From contig JAHCSU010000523.1 in assembly GCA_023522315.1 (NCBI GenBank), positions 1-38,063 of the forward strand: a stretch of DNA of 38,063 bases. The letters are read 5' to 3'. The stretch's first letter is position 1. The number at the start of each line of letters is the position of its first letter. This document shows positions 32,935-38,063 of this stretch, piece after piece. Position numbers and translations under genes: made by a program. The notes beneath the pieces are model-generated. The model saw only the letters and a program-made list of their open reading frames with translations. It did not search any database and was not told where the DNA came from. Origin of the DNA: Nostoc sp. CCCryo 231-06 (GTDB lineage Bacteria; Cyanobacteriota; Cyanobacteriia; Cyanobacteriales; Nostocaceae).

Positions 32935-33945
32935 ATGAGGAGTGGGTTGGTTCAAGGGTTAAGTGAGGAGAATGGGGCGATTTCCGTAATTATCCCAGAT
33001 GTTTCGGTGGTGCTGCCGATACATAACGAGGTGGAAAGTTTGCCGCTTTTACTAGAAGCAATCGCATTTACTTTATCTTCTAGTCAGATAAATTATGAAA
33101 TCATTTGTGTAGATGATGGTTCTACAGATGGTTCCGGGGATTTTCTCAAAGAACAGGCGCAAATCCGCACTGATTTAAAGGCGGTGATTTTGCGTCGCAA
33201 CTACGGACAAACTGCGGCGATGGCTGCTGGATTTTATTATGCAGTCGGTAAAGCGATCGTCACTTTAGATGCTGATCTTCAGAATGATCCGGCTGATATC
33301 CCCATGTTATTAGCAAAGCTGGATGAGGGTTACGATTTGGTGAGTGGTTGGCGGCAAAAACGCCAAGATGGGGCTGTAAATCGGTTACTTCCTTCCAAAA
33401 TTGCCAATTGGCTAATTCGTAATACTACTAGCGTGAATATTCATGACTATGGCTGTTCGCTGAAAGCATATCGTGCAGAACTGCTAGCAGATATGAACCT
33501 CTACGGAGAATTACACCGTTTTTTACCAGCTTTGGCCTACATCGAAGGAGCTAGAATTACTGAAGTACCAGTGCGCCATCATGCCCGTCGCTTTGGTCAC
33601 AGTAAATATGGGATTTGGCGGACATTCCGCGTGTTGATGGATTTGTTAACCATCCTGTTTATGAAAAAATTCCTCACCCGCCCAATGCACGTTTTTGGGC
33701 TGTTGGGCTTGATTTCAATGGTTTCGGGGACAGCGATCGGAATTTACTTGACTTTCGTCAAATTAGCTTTAGGTGAGATGATTGGCAATCGCCCTTTGCT
33801 GATTTTAGCAGTTCTCCTTTTAGTAACTGGAGTACAGTTATTTTGCTTCGGACTTTTAGCAGAATTACTCATGCGTACATACCATGAATCCCAAGGGCGG
33901 CCTATCTATCGCGTGCGAGAAGTAGTAGCAAAAAATGTTAAGTAA
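32935..33945 (+). CDS. GT2 polyprenyl-phosphate glycosyltransferase (DPM1/ArnC/GtrB-like)
   Basis: The 336-residue protein has a GT2 domain: VSVVLPIHNEVESLPLLLEA, IICVDDGSTDGSGDF, RRNYGQTAAMAAGFYYA, TLDADLQNDPADIPML (DxD) and HRFLPALAYIEGARITEVPV, then HHARRFGHSKYG. Two C-terminal membrane helices follow (about 262-285, 295-320). This is the plan of enzymes that load a sugar from UDP/GDP onto undecaprenyl phosphate for glycan or lipid modification. It is 5 bp behind the NlpC/P60 gene and probably co-transcribed. The ATG at 32935 gives a slightly long N-terminus; GTG codons just downstream are alternatives. Confidence 0.9.
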   Translation: MRSGLVQGLSEENGAISVIIPDVSVVLPIHNEVESLPLLLEAIAFTLSSSQINYEIICVDDGSTDGSGDFLKEQAQIRTDLKAVILRRNYGQTAAMAAGFYYAVGKAIVTLDADLQNDPADIPMLLAKLDEGYDLVSGWRQKRQDGAVNRLLPSKIANWLIRNTTSVNIHDYGCSLKAYRAELLADMNLYGELHRFLPALAYIEGARITEVPVRHHARRFGHSKYGIWRTFRVLMDLLTILFMKKFLTRPMHVFGLLGLISMVSGTAIGIYLTFVKLALGEMIGNRPLLILAVLLLVTGVQLFCFGLLAELLMRTYHESQGRPIYRVREVVAKNVK

Positions 33946-34013
33946 CGTAACAATAGTCATAGGGCATGGGGCATTGGGCATTAGTAAACAGTCAAGAGTA
34001 AATATTGTTTTAT

Positions 34014-34041
34014 TCCTAACTCCTAACTCCTAACTCCTAAC
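34014..34041 (+). repeat. heptamer tandem repeat, (TCCTAAC)x4
   Basis: Four perfect copies of TCCTAAC lie 33 bp ahead of the MFS start codon. They resemble the arms of the hairpin at the end of the same gene (35326-35367). A GGGCATTGGGCATTAG stretch just before it is another typical intergenic motif. Confidence 0.9.
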
Positions 34042-34074
34042 TTTTGACAGAAACCTCGTTAAATTGCATCTACC

Positions 34075-35349
34075 TTGAAAGCATTTAATACCTTTGACGG
34101 CGAACTGCGACGCAACCTGCTGATTTTATTTACAGCCGGTTTATTATTCTGGTCGAGCATATCTTCGCTCTTACCAACCCTACCGCTTTACATCGATAAT
34201 GTGGGCGCAAGCAAGCAAGAAATTGGGATTGTCATGGGCAGTTTCGCCATTGGCTTATTGCTCTTTCGCCCGATGCTGGGACGATTAGCCGATGAACGTG
34301 GTCGAAAAATTACCTTATTGATTGGTACGATAGTAGCTGCGATCGCACCCTTTGGTTACTTAGCAACCCAATCTCTTGGGTTATTAATCCTGGTGCGGAT
34401 TTTTCACGGCATTAGTGTTGCCGCTTTTACCACTGGCTACAGTGCCTTAGTCGCAGATTTAGCTCCCACTGAAACTCGTGGCGAAATCATTGGTTACATG
34501 ACCTTAGCAACTCCCCTTGGTTTAGCAATTGGCCCTGCCTTGGGTGGGTATTTGGAAGCTACAAGTGGTTACGGGATATTATTTCTCTTCTGTGCCGAAT
34601 TGGGTTTTGTCGCTCTCTTGGAGATTATACAAGTTACAAATCCGCCAGTGCAGACACAACAGCAAACAGAGGAAAACGATGTCTACGACGGGCTACGCCT
34701 ACGCAATTTTTGGCAAATTTTGAGCAGTCCACGGGTAAAAGTTCCAACAATAGTTATGTTGTTGGTTGGTTTATCCCTCGGTGCTGTACATACTTTTGTG
34801 TCGTTGTTCCTCAAATCCACTGATGTGGACTTCAATGGCGGACTGTTTTTTACAGCTTCGGCAATTTCTAGTTTTAGTATCAGGGTATTTGCTGGCAAGG
34901 CAAGCGATCGCTTTGGTCGTGGTTTGTTTATTACCTTTGGTATTTTTTGCTACATCTTAGCGTTAATACTGCTGTGGCAGGCTCACAGCGTGATCTTTTT
35001 CTTACTGGCTGCGATCGCTGAAGGTGCTGGTGGTGGTACACTAATCTCGATGATGGTCACGATGATGGCAGACCGCTCACTGCCACAAGAACGGGGTCAA
35101 ATTTTTGCTATATGTATAGCTGGACTTGATCTGGGAATTGCGATCGCTGCTCCTCTTCTGGGTATCATTGCCGAACGGGTAGGCTACCGCGATATGTTTG
35201 GCTACGGTGCTGCGATCACTTCTGTTGCACTTGTCCTTTTCCTCACCCAGTCGAGCAAAAATCTATCCAACTCCCTGCGCTTTGCACTAGGTCTAGCTCC
35301 AGATGCCTATGCCTTAAAAAACTTAAAAGTTAGGAGTGAGGAACTTTAA
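34075..35349 (+). CDS. major facilitator superfamily transporter
   Basis: The 424-residue protein has about 12 membrane helices. The MFS signature between helices 2 and 3 (GRLADERGRKITLLIG) and its repeat in the second half (GKASDRFGRGLFITFG) are clear. Drug:H+ antiporter-like helices 4-5 are seen in ARIFHG-like VRIFHGISVAAFTTGYSALV and LGLAIGPALGGYL. The substrate is unknown; multidrug or small-metabolite efflux is typical. The start is a TTG at 34075 (LKAFNTFDGELRRN), chosen because the following residues look like the family N-terminus and no ATG is in frame upstream. The last codons (KVRSEEL) lie within a hairpin (35326-35367). Confidence 0.88.
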   Translation: MKAFNTFDGELRRNLLILFTAGLLFWSSISSLLPTLPLYIDNVGASKQEIGIVMGSFAIGLLLFRPMLGRLADERGRKITLLIGTIVAAIAPFGYLATQSLGLLILVRIFHGISVAAFTTGYSALVADLAPTETRGEIIGYMTLATPLGLAIGPALGGYLEATSGYGILFLFCAELGFVALLEIIQVTNPPVQTQQQTEENDVYDGLRLRNFWQILSSPRVKVPTIVMLLVGLSLGAVHTFVSLFLKSTDVDFNGGLFFTASAISSFSIRVFAGKASDRFGRGLFITFGIFCYILALILLWQAHSVIFFLLAAIAEGAGGGTLISMMVTMMADRSLPQERGQIFAICIAGLDLGIAIAAPLLGIIAERVGYRDMFGYGAAITSVALVLFLTQSSKNLSNSLRFALGLAPDAYALKNLKVRSEEL

Positions 35350-35367
35350 CTCCTCACTCCTAACTTT
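35326..35367. terminator. 17-bp-stem hairpin spanning the MFS stop codon
   Basis: Arms AAAGTTAGGAGTGAGGA (35326-35342) and TCCTCACTCCTAACTTT (35351-35367) are exact complements with an 8-base loop that includes the TAA stop (35347-35349). It lies between the MFS gene and the convergent tRNA-Arg gene, so it could end transcripts from one or both sides, although only short T-runs follow. It may also be an interspersed repeat that replaced the original gene end. Confidence 0.65.
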
Positions 35368-35387
35368 CAAGTCTTAACTTTAAAATA

Positions 35388-35461
35388 CGGGCGAGGAGGG
35401 ATTCGAACCCCCGACACCGTGGTCCGTAGCCACGTGCTCTAGTCCACTGAGCTACACACCC
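35388..35461 (-). tRNA. tRNA-Arg (anticodon ACG)
   Basis: The minus strand folds as a 74-base cloverleaf: acceptor GGGTGTG with CTCGCCC, D-arm starting TAGCTCAGTGG, anticodon stem CGTGG/CCACG with loop CTACGGA (anticodon ACG, read as ICG for CGU/CGC/CGA codons), and T-arm GGGGG-TTCGAAT-CCCTC. CCA is not encoded. Position 6-67 of the acceptor stem is a T-T mismatch and 4-69 is T-G, slightly unusual but tolerable. It is divergent from moaC, 34 bp away. Confidence 0.93.
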
Positions 35462-35495
35462 TCACTGACAATTTATATTAACACGTTCTAACCAA

Positions 35496-36005
35496 ATGGC
35501 GCAAGATAATTTTCCATCTAATTTTGCCAACTTAACCCATCTAGATCAACACGGACAGGCACAGATGGTTGATGTGTCTGATAAAGCACCCACCATTCGC
35601 CAAGCAGTAGCCGCGGCCAATGTACGGATGCTGCCAGCAACCTTCGCCGCCATTCAAGCCGGAAATGTCCCAAAAGGGGATGTGTTGGCAACTGCAAGAT
35701 TGGCTGGGATTATGGCAGCCAAGCAAACAGCCACTTTAATTCCTCTGTGTCATCCATTGCCTTTGCAAAAAATCGCAGTCGAAATTATACCCGACCCGCA
35801 ACTACCTGGTTATCAAATTCAAGCCACAGTCAAAACCAAAGCTGAAACCGGTGTAGAGATGGAAGCCTTAACTGCTGTTTCTGTGGCTGCTCTGACTTTA
35901 TACGATATGGCAAAAGCCTTAGAAAAGTCGATTCAAATTGAATCAATTCGTTTAATTAGTAAGAGTGGCGGGAAATCAGGAGATTATTCGCCGCCAGAGC
36001 AATAA
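35496..36005 (+). CDS. moaC: cyclic pyranopterin monophosphate synthase
   Basis: The 169-residue protein matches MoaC throughout: [84 protein letters not shown] and [12 protein letters not shown]. MoaC converts the MoaA product 3',8-cH2GTP into cyclic pyranopterin monophosphate, the second half of the first step of molybdenum cofactor synthesis. Nitrate reductase in cyanobacteria depends on this cofactor. Length is normal, with a short N-terminal extension ([10 protein letters not shown]). No other moa gene is in the window. Confidence 0.96.
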   Translation: MAQDNFPSNFANLTHLDQHGQAQMVDVSDKAPTIRQAVAAANVRMLPATFAAIQAGNVPKGDVLATARLAGIMAAKQTATLIPLCHPLPLQKIAVEIIPDPQLPGYQIQATVKTKAETGVEMEALTAVSVAALTLYDMAKALEKSIQIESIRLISKSGGKSGDYSPPEQ

Positions 36006-36034
36006 GCTACTCTATTTCACTCCCCACTGCCCAG

Positions 36035-36706
36035 TTACGGAAGATTATCAGGATCAATACCGAGATTACGCAAATATGCTGCCAACTGTTCAGCCCTTTG
36101 GCGTTCTTGTTCTAGCAAGAACTCAGCGTGTTCTGCCCGTTGATTGAGTTCCAGGGAATTTAAAAATCTCTGTCCATCTGGACGGTAAATTTCTAACTCT
36201 CCAAGGCCCGTTTGAAATCTAATTCCTAAGCGGGGACTGAGCCAACCATCCATTTGCCATAGCTTATTCAAATGGTTGTTTTGCCGCAACCAGCCATCTA
36301 GCTGAAAACTTTCAGGATCGTATAAATAGTACTCTTCAACGCTGTATGTATCGTAAAACTCCAGCTTACGCTCCATCTCCTTGGTATCATTACTATAAGA
36401 AAGAATTTCAAAGACTACTTGCGGTGGAATATTATCTTCTTGCCACTGACGATAAGAACGCCGTTTTCCCTTTGATCTACCGAAGACAACCATCACATCA
36501 GGTGCAGTCGGTGTAATCAGCCGAGAACGGACGGGATACCAGAGCAAATCTCCCGCAATCAAAACATTGTCATTATTAGCAAACAGAATCTCTAAATTTT
36601 CCTTAATCAGGACAATCCAACGATATTGCTCTGTATTGTCTGCCATTGGTTTGCCGTCACTATCTGGATAGAGGAGATCGGGGTCTATTTGCTCAAAGAT
36701 CGTCAT
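36035..36706 (-). CDS. Uma2-family (DUF820) putative endonuclease
   Basis: From the ATG at 36706 the product is 223 residues. The PD-(D/E)XK-like core of the Uma2 family is visible: TPTAPDVMVVFGR (Asp), PPQVVFEILSYSNDT (Glu-x-Leu-Ser), KLEFYDTYSVEEYYLYDPES and LDGW. A charged, coiled-coil-like tail (LELNQRAEHAEFLLEQERQR) is typical of cyanobacterial members. These genes are highly multiplied in cyanobacteria and their function is unsettled; nuclease activity is predicted by fold. An upstream in-frame start at 36742 is possible, but MTIFEQIDPDLLYPDSDG looks like the family start. Confidence 0.87.
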   Translation of the reverse strand: MTIFEQIDPDLLYPDSDGKPMADNTEQYRWIVLIKENLEILFANNDNVLIAGDLLWYPVRSRLITPTAPDVMVVFGRSKGKRRSYRQWQEDNIPPQVVFEILSYSNDTKEMERKLEFYDTYSVEEYYLYDPESFQLDGWLRQNNHLNKLWQMDGWLSPRLGIRFQTGLGELEIYRPDGQRFLNSLELNQRAEHAEFLLEQERQRAEQLAAYLRNLGIDPDNLP

Positions 36707-36830
36707 TTGATTTAACCCAGTGGCTCTTGACTTCCAATTCAATTATGACTGGTTGTAAGGGTCTAATAGCAACCACTGCCCCAAAAACCTTAGAATAAAT
36801 AGGGTGTATTTAAATCTGTAACAAATATTT

Positions 36831-37088
36831 ATGCCTCCTCGTTGGCCTCGCAAACCTGATCGCAAAGACCCTGATTACCGCAAGATCGATGATCGAATGA
36901 ATTTTGCCACCCATGTAGCGATCGCTGCTACGATTAATTCTGGCTTGTGGTTTTTCCACATATTGAAAGACACTACCTGGGAGTGGCTGCCTTTGGTGAC
37001 TTTAAGTTGGACAGCAATAGTGTTTGTGCATCTGATTTATATTAGTGCGATCGCTAACTACACCGAAACTCCAACCAAATCCACCTGA
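36831..37088 (+). CDS. small conserved cyanobacterial membrane protein
   Basis: The 85-residue protein has a basic N-terminus (MPPRWPRKPDRKDPDYRKID) followed by two hydrophobic helices (about 27-47, HVAIAATINSGLWFFHIL; about 52-75, WLPLVTLSWTAIVFVHLIYI). The basic head should stay in the cytoplasm. I recognise this as a pattern common among cyanobacterial hypothetical proteins but know no function. It is divergent from the Uma2 gene. Confidence 0.75.
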   Translation: MPPRWPRKPDRKDPDYRKIDDRMNFATHVAIAATINSGLWFFHILKDTTWEWLPLVTLSWTAIVFVHLIYISAIANYTETPTKST

Positions 37089-37207
37089 AGACGGATTGCT
37101 GATGCTGGGGCGATTGTAACCTGTGGTAGTGGAATCAGCCTTTTAATTGAGTGATAATGTAAAAAAGCCTGAGATTTTGCGCTCTTTCTTAATTTAGGGT
37201 TATTTTT

Positions 37208-37516
37208 ATGGCTAAGACTAACACCACGGAACTACTAGAAGCCCTAGCAGCTGAAATTGGCGAAAATGTCTACATAGACATTGCCAAATGGCATCTTTAT
37301 TTATCTAATGCCAAACTGCATACTCTTGTTGCCGAACGACTGTATCCTTTAATTACTTCCAACAGTGTAAGCGAAGACCAAGTTTTAAAAGTCTTGCAAT
37401 CAATTACAGTAAAAATTGGCGGCGGTAGAAGTGAACTTCCTTTAATTGATTTACTACCCCTGCAATGCCAGGTAACTTTAGTTGATATTTTGGAGAAATA
37501 TCAACGAGATTTCTAA
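37208..37516 (+). CDS. DUF3181-like conserved cyanobacterial protein
   Basis: This 102-residue soluble protein begins AKTNTTELLEALAAEIGENV and contains IDIAKWHLYLSNAKLHTLVA, VKIGGGRSELPLIDLLP and QCQVTLVDILEKYQRDF. The arrangement matches what I recall of DUF3181, a family restricted to cyanobacteria and of unknown function. It is mostly helical with no metal or catalytic motif visible. A TAATGT-type -10 element may lie near 37155, ahead of the ATG at 37208. Confidence 0.75.
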   Translation: MAKTNTTELLEALAAEIGENVYIDIAKWHLYLSNAKLHTLVAERLYPLITSNSVSEDQVLKVLQSITVKIGGGRSELPLIDLLPLQCQVTLVDILEKYQRDF

Positions 37517-37796
37517 TTGCTAAAACTAAAATTATCTTAGTTGGACAATTTTATTAATCAGCATTTCCTGATTCAATTTTAATTTCTGAATTAGGTATTT
37601 ATTTGCTGTGTATATTTTATAAAAATAAACTCCACAGATATACATAGATGGATCTCGTGTAATTTATATGTGGATATCTGATAAAAATTTCCTTTAACAA
37701 TTAAGGAATCTCCGCGTTCAAAATCGGTTTAGATTTGAGCGAGTTTATGTTGAGACTCGCTTTGAACTTCCATACAAACTCATTGAGGCAATTTCT

Positions 37797-38012
37797 ATGC
37801 TTTTACAAGTCAAAGATAGTGGCGAATTGGTAAAGATTGTTGAAATTCAGGAATTAATTGACCCGAATACTGATGTTGTTCAGGCAAAAGACCAAGAAGG
37901 TCAAGAAGAACAACAACCTGAAACTTTTAAAAAAGAAAATCTCGTTTTTCCTTCAGGTGAAGTTCTACCACGCTGTTGGTTAGATGCCGACTATAGGCAC
38001 GATAACGCTTAA
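37797..38012 (+). CDS. small acidic conserved cyanobacterial protein
   Basis: The 71-residue acidic protein begins MLLQVKDSGELVKIVEIQEL, has an acidic linker (QAKDQEGQEEQQPETFKKEN) and ends LVFPSGEVLPRCWLDADYRH. The FPSGExLPRCW-DADYR ending is a pattern I associate with short cyanobacterial proteins sometimes labelled acetyltransferase without support; no acetyltransferase motif is visible. A hairpin (AGCGAGT/ACTCGCT, 37738-37761) lies 36 bp upstream of the start, within the probable leader. Confidence 0.7.
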   Translation: MLLQVKDSGELVKIVEIQELIDPNTDVVQAKDQEGQEEQQPETFKKENLVFPSGEVLPRCWLDADYRHDNA

Positions 38013-38029
38013 CGAATCGCGGAAGTCCC

Positions 38030-38063
38030 CATCTTCTCTGCGAGACGCTAACGCGAACAAGGT
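38030..38063. repeat. interspersed repeat cut by window end
   Basis: The sequence CTCTGCGAGACGCTAACGCG continuing to the window edge has the same style as the repeat cluster at 31070-31110 (shared AACGCGAACA in reverse). It is incomplete here, so its full structure cannot be judged. Confidence 0.4.

Noticed and set aside
37797..38012. Acetyltransferase label for the small acidic protein
   Set aside because: Far too short for a GNAT fold and has no acetyl-CoA motif.

Overview
The window looks like chromosomal DNA of a filamentous, heterocyst-type cyanobacterium (Nostoc/Anabaena/Tolypothrix-like). The supporting signs are frequent GCGATCGC (HIP1) octamers, 7-bp tandem repeats of the STRR kind (20100-20134, 34014-34041), small palindromic interspersed repeats, and cyanobacterial family proteins (NlpC/P60 endopeptidase with N-terminal SH3-like domain, DUF3181-like protein, Uma2 protein). 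This is inferred from sequence style and protein families; no database search was possible.

Layout. (1) 1-1800: a decayed mobile-DNA patch. A tyrosine-recombinase C-terminal remnant and a group II intron reverse-transcriptase remnant with an internal deletion lie together between perfect 28-bp inverted repeats (551-578 and 1770-1797). (2) 1799-4325: a MacB/FtsX-type ABC permease and a membrane fusion protein, with no partner ATPase in the window. (3) 4439-19650, all on the minus strand: an exopolysaccharide/surface-glycan locus. It has a GH-like/GT2 fusion protein, an unknown 188-aa membrane protein, two ABC exporters with 4-bp overlap, two hexapeptide acyltransferases, three tandem GT-B-like paralogues, and three GT2 enzymes that all carry the same roughly 96-residue C-terminal domain, plus a GT2 duplication relic. 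(4) 20145-22496: a lone NACHT-family STAND NTPase flanked by long AT-rich, repeat-bearing spacers. (5) 23223-29318, plus strand: a nucleotide-sugar operon (SDR epimerase, RmlC-like epimerase, sugar C-methyltransferase, glucose-1-phosphate cytidylyltransferase, PIG-L deacetylase, DUF4910 protein), probably making a branched or deoxy sugar for a glycan. (6) 29319-31249: a metallophosphatase gene cut off by a 100-bp palindromic MITE-like element, then dense interspersed repeats. (7) 31250-38012: more ordinary chromosome: beta-lactamase-like serine hydrolase, NlpC/P60 hydrolase, dolichol-phosphate-mannose-synthase-like GT2, MFS transporter, tRNA-Arg(ACG), moaC, Uma2 protein and three small conserved proteins.

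How it may work together (inference): regions 3 and 5 could supply, decorate, polymerise and export a cell-surface polysaccharide. The NACHT protein between them is a candidate antiphage gene beside surface-glycan loci. The most interesting observations are the three unrelated GT2 enzymes sharing a C-terminal domain, the GH-GT2 fusion, the coordinated substitutions that preserve a hairpin inside the two ABC genes, the MITE that truncates the phosphatase, the 28-bp inverted repeat around gene relics, and the solitary NACHT NTPase.

Short gene-free stretches: 1-200, 402-604 (apart from the 28-bp repeat), 13145-13302 and 37517-37796 hold nothing I can name beyond a 7-bp-stem hairpin at 37738-37761.
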